In this document: piece after piece, positions 55,662 to 64,000 of the stretch
Numbering within the stretch: the first letter of the stretch is position 1
Layout of the letters: each line of letters begins with the position of its first letter
Position numbers and translations under genes: made by a program
Assembly: GCF_003610995.1 (NCBI RefSeq)
Contig: NZ_CP032543.1
Location: 3,782,001 to 3,846,000 of the forward strand
Direction of reading: 5' to 3'
Length of the DNA: 64,000 nt
Origin: Streptomyces griseus subsp. griseus
GTDB lineage: Bacteria > Actinomycetota > Actinomycetes > Streptomycetales > Streptomycetaceae
Notes under the pieces: model-generated
What the model saw: the letters and a program-made list of their open reading frames with translations, nothing else
Told to the model about the DNA's origin: nothing
The model's database searches: none

Positions 55662-55909
55662 TCTCCGTACGGGCCGGTGACCTCGCGCCGCAGATCACCC
55701 CCTATGAGTATCTTGCGAGCTTGATCATCATCTGGTGTGATAGCGGACCTTGTTAAGCGACAGTATGGACACAGTCGTGTGGCAGCTGTATGTACGTTTC
55801 GCAGCTGCGTCAACTGAGCTTGACCCGTTCCTTATCTGTGGCTTACTTTCCGGCTTGCTTGGCTGAAATTTGGCGGCCCTCGCACGAGGGCCTCGGGGAG
55901 GGAAACACC

Positions 55910-56266
55910 ATGGACTGGTACCTGGCAGTACTCAAGAACTACGCAGGCTTCAGCGGGCGCGCGCGCCGCAAGGAGTTCTGGATGTTCACGCTGGTCAGCT
56001 TTGTGATCAGCATCGTCCTGTCGATCATCGCCAGCCTGATCGGCACGGAGATCCTTTCCTACATCTACTCCCTCGCGATCCTCATCCCGTCGCTCGCGGT
56101 CGCCGTGCGCCGTCTGCACGACACCAGCCGCTCGGGCTGGTGGCTGCTGCTCGTGCTGATCCCGCTGATCGGTGCCATCGTCCTGATCGTCTTCCTCGCC
56201 TCCGAGGGCAAGCAGGAGCCGAACCAGTACGGCACCAACCCGAAGCTCGCCCCGCAGGTGGGCTGA
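55910..56266 (+). CDS. DUF805 membrane protein
   Basis: This 118-residue protein starts at ATG 55910 with CGGGGAGGGA upstream. The family start WYLAVLKNYAGFSGRARRKE with FWMFTLVSFVISIVL is clear. Later come VRRLHDTSRSGWWLLLVLIP and the C-terminal GTNPKL that mark DUF805 (YhaH/YhaI-like). Three or four helices are predicted. The function is unknown. The 250-bp gap before it is comparatively AT-rich and probably holds its promoter; I found no gene there. Confidence 0.92.
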   Translation: MDWYLAVLKNYAGFSGRARRKEFWMFTLVSFVISIVLSIIASLIGTEILSYIYSLAILIPSLAVAVRRLHDTSRSGWWLLLVLIPLIGAIVLIVFLASEGKQEPNQYGTNPKLAPQVG

Positions 56267-56295
56267 TCCACCGCTCCGGCAGGGCCGGAGCACCG

Positions 56296-56332
56296 CACAG
56301 GCCGGGCGCGGCACTCGCCGCCCCGGCCTGTG
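56296..56332. terminator. bidirectional terminator
   Basis: CACAGGCCGGG (56296-56306) pairs with CCCGGCCTGTG (56322-56332), between the convergent DUF805 gene and the minus-strand membrane protein gene. Confidence 0.8.
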
Positions 56333-56355
56333 GCGTTTCCGGAACCCAACGGGCC

Positions 56356-57171
56356 CTACTCCGGCCGGTGGTCCGGCCCGCCGAAGTCCGGGCTGGTGAA
56401 GTCGGGGCTCGTGAAGGTCGGCCGGGGTCCGGCCGACGGACCGTCCTCCGGACCGGAGAAGTCCGGCCTGCTGTAGCCGACCTTCGGGATGCGGTGGGGC
56501 GAGCGGTGCGGGGTCCGCGCGGCGGGGCCCGCGGCCGGGTCGGCCAGGGCGTCCCGCAGGAACGGCAGGATGCCGCGCTCCAGCAGCGCGTGGCGCCAGG
56601 CCTCCCGGGCCCGGGCGACCTCCTCCGGAAGCTCGTCCTCCTCGTCCTCGGCGGCCCGCGAGGTGGAGCCGTTGCGCAGGGCGGTGACGAGCAGCCCCAC
56701 GGCGGCGACCAGGATGGCCGCGGCGGCGACAGCGGCGAAGAACCACCCGGCCGCGACCAGGGTGGTGCCGAAGGCGACCGACGGGCTGACCGCCTTCAGC
56801 AGATAGCCGACGAGCAGGAAGATGACGGCGGCGGTGCCCGCGAGCAGTGGAGTGAGGACCGTGAGGACCGCCCCTATGCCGGCGCCCGGCCCGGCCGCGC
56901 CGGAGCCGTCCGCGTACCGCTCGCCCTCCGGGAGCGTGGCGCTCGCCGCGCGCAGCTCGGCCCGGGCCTTGACGTAGCGCTCGTACTCGGTGGCGGCGGC
57001 CGCGGTTATCAGCGCTGTGGCGTTGAGCGCCATCGTGCGCAGCTGCTCGGTGTTGAGCCGGTCGCCGACGCCCTCCAGGTCCGGGCGCTCATGGGCGTGA
57101 CGCAGTGCGTCGCCGAGGATCCGCGCGTACTCGGGACCGTCCTCTGCCTGCAGGTGCGGAGCGCTTGTCAT
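56356..57171 (-). CDS. membrane protein with SPDF repeat tail, unknown function
   Basis: This 271-residue protein starts at ATG 57171 (GGGGA seven bases upstream); an ATG two codons earlier is less well placed. The N-terminal helical region (EYARILGDALRHAHERPDLE, ATEYERYVKARAELRAASAT) precedes two transmembrane helices (VLTVLTPLLAGTAAVIFLLV, AAVAAAAILVAAVGLLVTAL). A cytoplasmic helical segment follows, and the tail repeats F(T/S)SPDF and RPDFSGPED units. I recognise no family. The repeats could be phosphorylation or partner-binding sites, which is speculation. Confidence 0.7.
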   Translation of the reverse strand: MTSAPHLQAEDGPEYARILGDALRHAHERPDLEGVGDRLNTEQLRTMALNATALITAAAATEYERYVKARAELRAASATLPEGERYADGSGAAGPGAGIGAVLTVLTPLLAGTAAVIFLLVGYLLKAVSPSVAFGTTLVAAGWFFAAVAAAAILVAAVGLLVTALRNGSTSRAAEDEEDELPEEVARAREAWRHALLERGILPFLRDALADPAAGPAARTPHRSPHRIPKVGYSRPDFSGPEDGPSAGPRPTFTSPDFTSPDFGGPDHRPE

Positions 57172-57358
57172 CTGCATCCCCCGATGCTCCGTCGGGCCCG
57201 GCAGCCCGCGTTGACCGGGCGATCGGGCGGAAACGGAGGAGAGCCTGCCACTGATGAGCCGATGGTAGAGCGCTCACGGCGCGTGGTGACAGGGTGTTTC
57301 CGGAATTGGGCCCGATGATCGGCGCGGTCCGATCCAGATGCCCCTTCCCGGCCAGGGC

Positions 57359-58513
57359 TCAGTCATGCAGGGGGAGTTGGACGACCAGTAGCTTTCCGGC
57401 CATGGTCACTCCGCCGTCCATGGCGATGGCGAGCCCGTCCGCGTACACGTGCGGACCGTTCACCACCGGCCCCGAACCGTCCTCGCCGTCCTCCGTGCCG
57501 ACCTCGCCGAGGAGGTACGGAATGGGGCTGTGACCGTGGACGACGCGCTGTCCGCCGTACGTCGCCAGCAGCTCGCGCACCGCTTCGGCGCCGCCCTCGT
57601 CGCGGAAGGCGAACCGCTTGGTGAGCTTGCGGAAGAGGTCCCAGCACTCGTCGGCGTCGTTACGGGTGAGGATGGCGGTGATCGTGTCGTTGACGTCCTC
57701 GATGGTGGAGCCGTAGTCGAGGTAGGCCGTCGTGTCGGAGTGCATCAGCAGATGCCCGTCCTCCTCGACGACCGCGTCGAGTCGGGACATCCACTGGAGG
57801 TGGACGTCCTGGAGGCGGTCCATGTCGTTCTTCTGGCCGCCGTTGAGCAGCCAGGCGGCCTGGAAGGTGGCGGTGCCGGCCCCGGAGTTGACGGGGGTGT
57901 CGGCGAACCGCTTGGCGCCGATGAGGAGCAGCTCGTGATTGCCCATCAGGGCCTTGCAGTAGCCGCCCGCCGCCGCAGCCTCCGCCGAGAGCCGCATGAC
58001 GAGGTCGATGACCCCGATGCCGTCGGGGCCGCGGTCGGTGAAGTCGCCGAGGAACCAGAGCCGGGCGTTGCCCGCGGCCCAGTTGCCGTCGGCGTCGATG
58101 AGGCCCTGGGCGGCGAGGGCGGCCACCAGCTCGTCGAGATAGCCGTGGACGTCGCCGACGACGAAGAGCGGGCCGCGCCCCTCCCCGTTGTCGGGGCGGG
58201 GTTCGGGGACGGTCTGCACCTGGACGGTGTCGCCGCGGTTGATGACGGGGAGGTCGCGCTCGGTGGGGGTGTACCCCTCCGGGGGTTCGTCGCCGACGGC
58301 CGCGTTCCCGGGGTGCGGCAGGTGGGGTGGTGCGGAGGCGTGCGGGGGCACAGAGGCGTGCGGCACGGGCGCCGGCGCGTGCGGGGGCAGTGACGGGTGC
58401 GGCGCCGCTCCGGGCGTCTGCGGTGGTACGGGCGTCTGTGCGTACGGCGGAACTCTGAAGTCACGCAACGTCGCCGTCCGCACCACGGGTTCCTGACCGG
58501 CCCCCTGAGTCAT
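57359..58513 (-). CDS. metallophosphoesterase with Pro/His-rich N-terminus
   Basis: This 384-residue protein starts at ATG 58513, preceded by GGAGGGG. The first 110 residues are a Pro/His/Ala-rich low-complexity region (PPHAPAPVPHASVPPHASAP). The calcineurin-like catalytic domain has all metal motifs: GDVHGYLDE, LGDFTDRGPDG, GNHELLL and HGHSPIP, resembling bis(5'-nucleosyl)-tetraphosphatase/PP2A-like enzymes. The substrate is unknown. The low-complexity front may be a localisation or metal-binding segment. Confidence 0.9.
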   Translation of the reverse strand: MTQGAGQEPVVRTATLRDFRVPPYAQTPVPPQTPGAAPHPSLPPHAPAPVPHASVPPHASAPPHLPHPGNAAVGDEPPEGYTPTERDLPVINRGDTVQVQTVPEPRPDNGEGRGPLFVVGDVHGYLDELVAALAAQGLIDADGNWAAGNARLWFLGDFTDRGPDGIGVIDLVMRLSAEAAAAGGYCKALMGNHELLLIGAKRFADTPVNSGAGTATFQAAWLLNGGQKNDMDRLQDVHLQWMSRLDAVVEEDGHLLMHSDTTAYLDYGSTIEDVNDTITAILTRNDADECWDLFRKLTKRFAFRDEGGAEAVRELLATYGGQRVVHGHSPIPYLLGEVGTEDGEDGSGPVVNGPHVYADGLAIAMDGGVTMAGKLLVVQLPLHD

Positions 58514-58687
58514 CGACCCCTCCACCACCGTCGCGCCGCCGTACACCTGACGGGCCTTGCCTGGTAGAGGTGGTCCGCGGTGTCGTGCGCCCATCATAGG
58601 AATGCGGATCGATCTGTGTGACGCACCAGGGGTGGTGAATCCGGGCGCACGTACGGTTCACCGGCCGATTGGTCCGAAAAGAGCCGA

Positions 58688-59800
58688 TCAATCCCTGCTG
58701 GGGGAGCGTGGCGCGCTGACCGTGGTGCGCGGTGGACGGCGTTGCGAGGAGGTCCGGACGATGAGCTCCGTCGGTATCACCTGCTCGACCGGCCCGTCGT
58801 GTTCGACGCCTTCGATGGCGTCGATGAGGAGCTGGACGACGGCCGTGCCGATGCGGCGGGGCTTCAGCGAGAGCGTCGTGATGGGCGGTTCGGTGGCCGC
58901 GTACACGGTGGACTCGCTGCAGCAGACCAGCAGCAGGTCCTCGGGGACCCGCAGGCCGTAGCGGCGGGCGGCGGCGAGGAGATCGGTGCCGTTGGGGTCG
59001 AAGAGCCCGTAGACCGCGTCGGGTCGGTCCGGGCGGGCGAGCAGCCGGTCCGCGGCGACCGCGCCCGCGCAGGGGTCGTGCGCCGGGTAGGACTCGTACA
59101 CGGGGTCCTGCCCGACCCGCTCGCACCAGTGCAGATAGGCGGTGGTGGAGAGCCGGGTGTACGTGTCGGTGGTGGTGCCGGTCAGCAGGCCGATACGGCG
59201 CGCTCCGGCGGCGGCGAGGTGGTCGAGGAGGTCGAGTACGGCGGCCCGGTGGTCGTTGTCGACCCAGGCGGTGACGGGGAGCGTCCCGGCCGGGCGGCCG
59301 TCCGATACGACGGGCAGCCCCTGGCGGACGAGTTCGGTGACGACCGGGTCCTGGTCGGAGGGGTCGATGACGACGGTCCCGTCGAGGGCGACGTTCGACC
59401 AGACGTCGTGCCGGGAGGTGGCGGGGAGGATGACCAGGGCGTAGCCCCGGGCGAGCGCCGCCGAGGTCGCGGCTCTCGCCATCTCCGCGAAGTACGCGAA
59501 CTCGGTGAAGGTGAAAGGTTCATCCCCGTACGTGGTCACGGTCAGGCCGATCAGCCCCGACTTGCCCGTACGGAGGGTTCGGGCCGCTGCGGAGGGGCGG
59601 TAGCCCAAGCGCTCTGCGACCTCGCGGACATGGCTGCGGGTGGCGTCCGGGAGCCTGCCCTTGCCGTTGAGCGCGTCGGAGACGGTCGTGATCGAGACTC
59701 CGGCCGCGGCGGCCACGTCGCGGATCCCCGCCCGTCCTGGCCGGCCGCTGCGCCGGGGGGTCTCCGTCCGGCTCACCTGGTGCTTCCCTGCTGCTGTCAT
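58688..59800 (-). CDS. LacI family transcriptional regulator
   Basis: This 370-residue LacI/GalR regulator has a helix-turn-helix in GIRDVAAAAGVSITTVSDAL with NGKGRLPDATRSHVREVAER, then the hinge LGYRPSAAARTLRTGKSGLI. A periplasmic-binding-protein-like effector domain follows (VTTYGDEPFTFTEFAYFAEM, DGTVVIDPSDQDPVVTELVR). ATG at 59800 has no ribosome site, but TACTAT sits ten bases upstream, so it may be leaderless; GTG at 59776 with AGGGAAG upstream is the alternative. The ligand and targets are unknown. Confidence 0.9.
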   Translation of the reverse strand: MTAAGKHQVSRTETPRRSGRPGRAGIRDVAAAAGVSITTVSDALNGKGRLPDATRSHVREVAERLGYRPSAAARTLRTGKSGLIGLTVTTYGDEPFTFTEFAYFAEMARAATSAALARGYALVILPATSRHDVWSNVALDGTVVIDPSDQDPVVTELVRQGLPVVSDGRPAGTLPVTAWVDNDHRAAVLDLLDHLAAAGARRIGLLTGTTTDTYTRLSTTAYLHWCERVGQDPVYESYPAHDPCAGAVAADRLLARPDRPDAVYGLFDPNGTDLLAAARRYGLRVPEDLLLVCCSESTVYAATEPPITTLSLKPRRIGTAVVQLLIDAIEGVEHDGPVEQVIPTELIVRTSSQRRPPRTTVSAPRSPSRD

Positions 59801-60193
59801 GGCGAGCCGATAGTAGGGCTCGGAAGGGCGGTCGGTCCGGTCGCATATGCACCCATTGACAGGCACGTTTCTGCATGATCATCAATGGTCAAATACCTTG
59901 CAATGAAAGGGTGTTGAAGGCCTCGACATTAGTGTGTCAGGTGTTGGTGGCCGGCGGCCTGCTGAATGGTCGATGTCTCGAAGAGGTCTCAACTCACCAC
60001 TTCGGGGGACGCGCGCCACGGCGTGAGACACGGGCGCGCGCCGCAACCGAAAACGCTCCCCCCTGGGAAGGGCCACGATGACAGGCCATTCCCGGCACTG
60101 CGGGAGATTCCGTGCCCGGCCCATTCGCAGCGGCGCCCAATCCTCATATGGTGAGCAGTATTGATGTGTACGGACGGTCGAGGAGGACCTGCG
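59801..60193. other. AT-richer intergenic region between lacI-type regulator and hisC
   Basis: This 393-bp gap between divergent genes is clearly lower in GC around 59840-59960. It contains the palindrome ATGATCAT (59875-59882) and TTGAC/GTCAA half-sites at 59857-59861 and 59889-59893, which together resemble regulator-binding DNA. A 68-codon plus-strand ORF from 59875 exists but shows atypical codon use and no ribosome site. No gene is claimed. Confidence 0.45.
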
Positions 60194-61273
60194 GTGAGCG
60201 AGACGAGCCCCAAGCTGCGCGCCGAGCTGGACGGCGTTCCCGCCTATGTGCCGGGCAGGCCGGCGGCGGCCGGCGGACCGGTCGCCTACAAGCTGTCCTC
60301 CAACGAGAATCCCTACCCGCCGCTTCCGGGGGTCCTGGAGTCGGCGCTCGCCGCCGCGGGCAGCTTCAACCGCTACCCGGACATGGCGTGCACCGGGCTG
60401 ATGAACGAGCTGTCCGACCGGTTCGGTGTGCCGCTCTCGCACCTCGCCACCGGCACCGGATCTGTCGGGGTGGCCCAGCAGCTGCTCCAGGCCACCTCGG
60501 GCCCGGGCGACGAGGTCATCTATGCCTGGCGCTCCTTCGAGGCGTACCCGATCATCACGCAGGTGAGCGGTGCGACCTCGGTGAAGGTCCCGCTGACCAG
60601 CGGTGAGGTGCACGACCTCGACGCGATGGCCGCGGCGGTCACCGACCGGACCCGGCTGATCTTCGTCTGCAACCCGAACAACCCCACCGGGACTGTGGTG
60701 CGCCGGGCCGAGCTGGAGCGGTTCCTGGACCGGGTGCCCGGCGATGTGCTGGTGGTCCTCGACGAGGCGTACAAGGAGTTCATCCGCGACGCCGATGTGC
60801 CCGACGGCATCGAGATCTACCGGGACCGGCCCAATGTGGCGGTGCTGCGGACCTTCTCGAAGGCGTACGGCCTCGCGGGGCTGCGGGTCGGGTTCGCCGT
60901 GGCCCACGAGCCGGTGGCCGCCGCGCTGCGGAAGACCGCCGTCCCCTTCGGCGTCAGCCAGCTCGCCCAGGACGCGGCGGTCGCCTCGCTGCGCGCGGAG
61001 GACGAGCTGCTGGGCCGGGTCGGTTCGCTGGTCGCCGAGCGGAGCCGGGTGGCCGGGGAGCTGGTGCGGCAGGGCTGGACCGTGCCGGAGTCGCAGGCCA
61101 ACTTCGTCTGGCTGCGTCTGGGTGGGCGGGCCCTCGACTTCGCTGCCGCCTGTGAGCGGGCCGGTGTGGTGGTACGCCCGTTCAAGGGTGAGGGCGTACG
61201 GGTCACGATCGGCGAGAGCGAGGGCAACGACCTCTTCCTGAAGGCGGCGGAGGCGTTCCGCGCGGAGCTGTAG
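60194..61273 (+). CDS. hisC: histidinol-phosphate aminotransferase-like enzyme (HisC family)
   Basis: This 359-residue fold-type I PLP aminotransferase starts at GTG 60194 with AGGAGG upstream. Motifs: [37 protein letters not shown], the PLP lysine in [15 protein letters not shown], and [11 protein letters not shown] near the end. It lies away from a his operon, so it may serve as a second HisC or as a phenylalanine/aromatic aminotransferase (Pat), which shares this family. The order hisC-cydAB is conserved in Streptomyces. Confidence 0.9.
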   Translation: MSETSPKLRAELDGVPAYVPGRPAAAGGPVAYKLSSNENPYPPLPGVLESALAAAGSFNRYPDMACTGLMNELSDRFGVPLSHLATGTGSVGVAQQLLQATSGPGDEVIYAWRSFEAYPIITQVSGATSVKVPLTSGEVHDLDAMAAAVTDRTRLIFVCNPNNPTGTVVRRAELERFLDRVPGDVLVVLDEAYKEFIRDADVPDGIEIYRDRPNVAVLRTFSKAYGLAGLRVGFAVAHEPVAAALRKTAVPFGVSQLAQDAAVASLRAEDELLGRVGSLVAERSRVAGELVRQGWTVPESQANFVWLRLGGRALDFAAACERAGVVVRPFKGEGVRVTIGESEGNDLFLKAAEAFRAEL

Positions 61274-61310
61274 CGCCCCGGCGCACCCTGCGGCCTCTGT
61301 ACGGCCGGGT

Positions 61311-61343
61311 GGCCCCGGACCTCGATCGACGAGGTCCGGGGCC
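61311..61343 (+). terminator. terminator after hisC
   Basis: GGCCCCGGACCTCG (61311-61324) is the exact complement of CGAGGTCCGGGGCC (61330-61343) around ATCGA, followed by TTCTCTATG. Confidence 0.9.
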
Positions 61344-61404
61344 TTCTCTATGCGTCCGCACCGAAAAGGGGTACCCCCGGCGAACGGCCCGAAAATACGT
61401 GCGC

Positions 61405-61436
61405 CATAATTGCTTGTGAATGTGAACGCGTTCACA
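61405..61436 (+). promoter_or_regulatory. cydA promoter and Rex operator
   Basis: A perfect 16-bp palindrome TGTGAACGCGTTCACA (61421-61436) equals the Rex operator (ROP) of Streptomyces cydABCD. It lies just after a -10-like CATAAT (61405-61410), so bound Rex would block the start site. Rex, a redox sensor of the NADH/NAD+ ratio, releases when NADH rises under oxygen limitation. Confidence 0.92.
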
Positions 61437-61541
61437 AGCGTGCCCCCATTCGTCCCGCGATGTGTGGAATCAAAGGGGCAGAGTGCCCGGTGCGGCCACG
61501 GAGACGTGGCGTCACCACGGCGACGTAAGGAGAAAGACGAC

Positions 61542-63053
61542 GTGGACCTCGCTCTGGCGCCGGAGACCCTGGCGCGATGGCAGTTCGGCATCACCACCGT
61601 CTACCACTTCCTCTTCGTTCCGCTGACGATCTCGCTCGCCGCGCTCACCGCCGGCCTGCAGACCGCCTGGGTGCGGACGAACAAGGAGAAGTACCTCAGG
61701 GCGACCAAGTTCTGGGGGAAGCTGTTCCTGATCAACATCGCCATGGGTGTGGTCACGGGCATCGTCCAGGAGTTCCAGTTCGGCATGAACTGGTCCGACT
61801 ACTCGCGCTTCGTCGGCGACATCTTCGGCGCCCCGCTCGCCTTCGAAGCGCTGATCGCCTTCTTCTTCGAGTCCACCTTCATCGGCCTGTGGATCTTCGG
61901 CTGGGACCGGCTGCCGAAGAAGATCCACCTCGCCTGCATGTGGATGGTCTCGCTCGGCACGATCCTCTCCGCCTACTTCATCCTGGCGGCCAACTCCTGG
62001 ATGCAGCACCCGGTCGGCTACAGGATCAACGAGGAGCGCGGCCGCGCCGAGCTCACCGACTTCTGGAAGGTGCTCACCCAGGACACCGCGGTGACGCAGT
62101 TCTTCCACACCATCACGGCGGCCTTCCTGGTCGGCGGGGCGTTCATGGTCGGCATCGCCGCCTTCCACCTGGCGCGCAAGAAGCACATCCCGGTGATGCG
62201 GACCTCGCTGCGGCTGGGTCTGGTCACGGTCGTCATCGCCGGACTGCTCACCGCCGTCAGCGGTGACCAGCTGGCCAAGGTGATGTTCCGCCAGCAGCCG
62301 ATGAAGATGGCCGCCGCCGAGGCGCTCTGGGACGGCCAGGAGCGCGCCCCCTTCTCGATCTTCGCGTACGGGGACGTCAGCGAGGGCCACAACTCCGTCG
62401 AGATCTCACTCCCCGGCGTGCTTTCCTTCCTCGCCGACAACGACCCGAACTCCTACGTGCCGGGCATCAACGACATCAACAAGGCCCAGGAGGAGAAGTA
62501 CGGCCCCGGCGACTACCGGCCCAACATCCCGGTCGCGTTCTGGAGCTTCCGCTGGATGATCGGCTTCGGGATGGCCTCCTTCGGCCTCGGGCTGCTGGGG
62601 CTCTGGCTGACCCGGCGGAAGTTCCTGCTGCCACCGGCGCTGCGGACCGGTGAGGACGAGGTCCCCCACCTGGTCCTCTTCCGGAACAAGGCGCTCAGCC
62701 CGAAGTTCACCAAGCTCTACTGGCTCACCGCTCTCTGGACCCTGCTCTTCCCGCTCATCGCCAACTCCTGGGGATGGATCTTCACCGAGATGGGCCGCCA
62801 GCCGTGGGTGGTCTACGGGGTCCTCCAGACCCGCGACGGGGTCTCCCCCGGTGTGTCACAGGGCGAGATCCTCACCTCGATGATCCTCTTCACCCTCGTC
62901 TACGCCGTGCTCGCGGTCATCGAGGTCAAGCTCCTCGTGAAGTACATCAAGGCCGGGCCGCCGGAGCTCACCGAGTCCGACCTCAACCCGCCCACCCGGA
63001 TCAACGGCCACGACGACGAAGACGCCGACCGGCCCATGGCCTTCTCGTACTGA
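61542..63053 (+). CDS. cydA: cytochrome bd oxidase subunit I
   Basis: Subunit I of the bd-type quinol oxidase reduces oxygen at low tension. The 503-residue protein starts at GTG 61542 with AAGGAGAAAG upstream (an in-frame extension to 61410 crosses the Rex site). Heme ligands are visible: histidine in TTVYHFLFVPL, histidine in QFFHTITAAFLVGGAFM and the methionine in WSFRWMIGFGMASFG. GRQPW matches the family signature. The Q-loop is of the short type found in Gram-positives. Confidence 0.97.
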   Translation: MDLALAPETLARWQFGITTVYHFLFVPLTISLAALTAGLQTAWVRTNKEKYLRATKFWGKLFLINIAMGVVTGIVQEFQFGMNWSDYSRFVGDIFGAPLAFEALIAFFFESTFIGLWIFGWDRLPKKIHLACMWMVSLGTILSAYFILAANSWMQHPVGYRINEERGRAELTDFWKVLTQDTAVTQFFHTITAAFLVGGAFMVGIAAFHLARKKHIPVMRTSLRLGLVTVVIAGLLTAVSGDQLAKVMFRQQPMKMAAAEALWDGQERAPFSIFAYGDVSEGHNSVEISLPGVLSFLADNDPNSYVPGINDINKAQEEKYGPGDYRPNIPVAFWSFRWMIGFGMASFGLGLLGLWLTRRKFLLPPALRTGEDEVPHLVLFRNKALSPKFTKLYWLTALWTLLFPLIANSWGWIFTEMGRQPWVVYGVLQTRDGVSPGVSQGEILTSMILFTLVYAVLAVIEVKLLVKYIKAGPPELTESDLNPPTRINGHDDEDADRPMAFSY

Positions 63054-63071
63054 GAGCACAGGAGCTGAGAG

Positions 63072-64000
63072 ATGGAACTCCACGACATCTGGTTCGTGCT
63101 CATCGCCGTCCTCTGGATCGGCTACTTCTTCCTGGAGGGATTCGACTTCGGCATCGGCGTCCTCACCAAGCTGCTCGCCCGCGACCGCAAGGAGCGGCGG
63201 GTCCTCATCAACACGATCGGGCCTGTCTGGGACGGCAACGAGGTCTGGCTGCTCACTGCGGGCGGCGCGACCTTCGCGGCCTTCCCCGAGTGGTACGCCA
63301 CCCTGTTCTCCGGCTTCTACCTGCCGCTGCTGATCATCCTGCTCTGCCTGATCGTGCGCGGGGTCGCCTTCGAGTACCGGGCCAAGCGGACCGGGGAGCG
63401 GTGGCAGACCAACTGGGAGAACGCGATCTTCTGGACCTCGCTGATCCCCGCGGTGCTGTGGGGCGTGGCGTTCGGGAACATCGTGCGCGGGGTGAAGATC
63501 GACGCCGACATGGAGTACGTGGGCAACTTCTTCGACCTGCTGAACCCGTACGCGATTCTCGGCGGGCTCGTCACGCTCTTCCTCTTCACCTTCCACGGCG
63601 CGGTGTTCGCCGCGCTCAAGACGGCCGGGGACATCCGGGTCCGGGCGCGCTCGCTGGCGCTCAAGCTGGGCCTGGCCACGGCGGTGCTGGCGCTGGGATT
63701 CCTGCTCTGGACGCAGGCCGCGAGCGGTGACCGCTGGAGTCTGGCGGCGCTGATCGTGGCGGTGGTGGCCCTGGTGGCGGCGATCGGGGCCATCGCCAAG
63801 GGGCGCGAGGGCTGGTCGTTCGCGTTCTCGGGGCTGACGATCGTGGCGGCGGTGGGGATGCTGTTCCTGACGCTCTTCCCGAACGTCATGCCGTCCTCGC
63901 TGAACGATGCGTGGAACCTCACGGTCACCAATGCCTCGTCCACGCCGTACACGCTGAAGATCATGACCTGGTGCGCCGGCATCGCCACACCCATGGTGCT
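63072..64000 (+). CDS. cydB: cytochrome bd oxidase subunit II (truncated by window end)
   Basis: The ORF starts at ATG 63072, 18 bp after cydA, and stays open to the last base, giving 309 residues of an expected 330 or so. It begins MELHDIWFVLIAVLWIGYFF with LEGFDFGIGVLTKL, the hallmark of CydB. IGPVWDGNEVWLLTAGGATF and FHGAVFAALKTAGDI follow. It is cotranscribed with cydA; cydCD would be expected beyond. Confidence 0.97.
   Translation, partial: MELHDIWFVLIAVLWIGYFFLEGFDFGIGVLTKLLARDRKERRVLINTIGPVWDGNEVWLLTAGGATFAAFPEWYATLFSGFYLPLLIILLCLIVRGVAFEYRAKRTGERWQTNWENAIFWTSLIPAVLWGVAFGNIVRGVKIDADMEYVGNFFDLLNPYAILGGLVTLFLFTFHGAVFAALKTAGDIRVRARSLALKLGLATAVLALGFLLWTQAASGDRWSLAALIVAVVALVAAIGAIAKGREGWSFAFSGLTIVAAVGMLFLTLFPNVMPSSLNDAWNLTVTNASSTPYTLKIMTWCAGIATPMV

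Noticed and set aside
55662..55909. AT-rich gap after thiC considered as an integration site or tRNA gene
   Set aside because: No cloverleaf or TTCGANTC-type arm and no repeat boundary could be found; an integrated element occurs near this place in S. coelicolor, but here DUF805 follows directly.
59875..60081. 68-codon ORF in the gap before hisC
   Set aside because: No ribosome site, atypical codon use at the AT-rich start and no recognisable sequence.

Overview
This is the replication-origin region of a Streptomyces chromosome. The DNA is very GC-rich, with G or C in almost every third codon position. The gene order is the classical Streptomyces one: (gyrB)-dciA-recF-gnd-dnaN-oriC-dnaA-rpmH-rnpA-yidD-yidC-jag-rsmG-parA-parB-trxA-trxB-sigM-murJ-cca-ino-1-P synthase-femX-rpsF-ssb-rpsR-rplI-dnaB-ssgR-ssgA-thiC-hisC-cydAB. 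Both ends cut operons: gyrB would lie just left of position 1, and cydB runs off the right end.

Positions 1-7,238 hold the replication core on the minus strand: dciA (DUF721), recF, gnd, dnaN, oriC with about 18 DnaA-box-like 9-mers, and dnaA with its autoregulatory promoter. The right arm starts on the plus strand with rpmH, rnpA, yidD, yidC, khpB (jag) and rsmG (ribosome, RNase P and membrane insertion). The parAB partition operon follows. Twelve perfect parS 14-mers (GTTTCACGTGAAAC) lie between 11.1 and 47.8 kb; three are inside coding sequence.

Positions 13.6-29.1 kb carry redox and envelope functions: a GNAT, trxBA behind a consensus SigR promoter, an ECF sigma factor with a ZAS-type anti-sigma factor, a pseudokinase next to the MurJ flippase, a DUF6049 membrane-anchored protein, CCA-adding enzyme, an MFS transporter, inositol-phosphate synthase and a PadR regulator. 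Positions 29.3-36.6 kb hold peptidoglycan genes: a class A PBP, a GT87 glycosyltransferase, an alanine-racemase-like protein and FemX. The rpsF-ssb-rpsR-rplI operon, a MATE exporter and dnaB (with a DnaA-box cluster upstream) follow.

Positions 42.3-50.7 kb are small accessory and housekeeping genes: serine hydrolase, acetyltransferases, a divergent MarR/MFS pair, GlcG/HbpS-like protein, Nudix, cystathionine gamma-lyase-like enzyme, cupin and small membrane proteins. Next come the sporulation pair ssgR-ssgA, a YibE/F-like membrane protein, and thiC behind a TPP riboswitch. The right end carries DUF805, a membrane protein with SPDF repeats, a metallophosphoesterase, a LacI regulator, hisC and cydAB with a perfect Rex operator.

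I found no mobile element, CRISPR array, tRNA or rRNA gene. The main oddities are: dciA broken by two apparent one-base losses in G5 runs; parS sites at the exact centres of perfect 50-bp palindromes between convergent genes; and DnaA-box clusters upstream of parA and dnaB as well as at oriC and dnaA. I do not see a clearly new multi-gene system.
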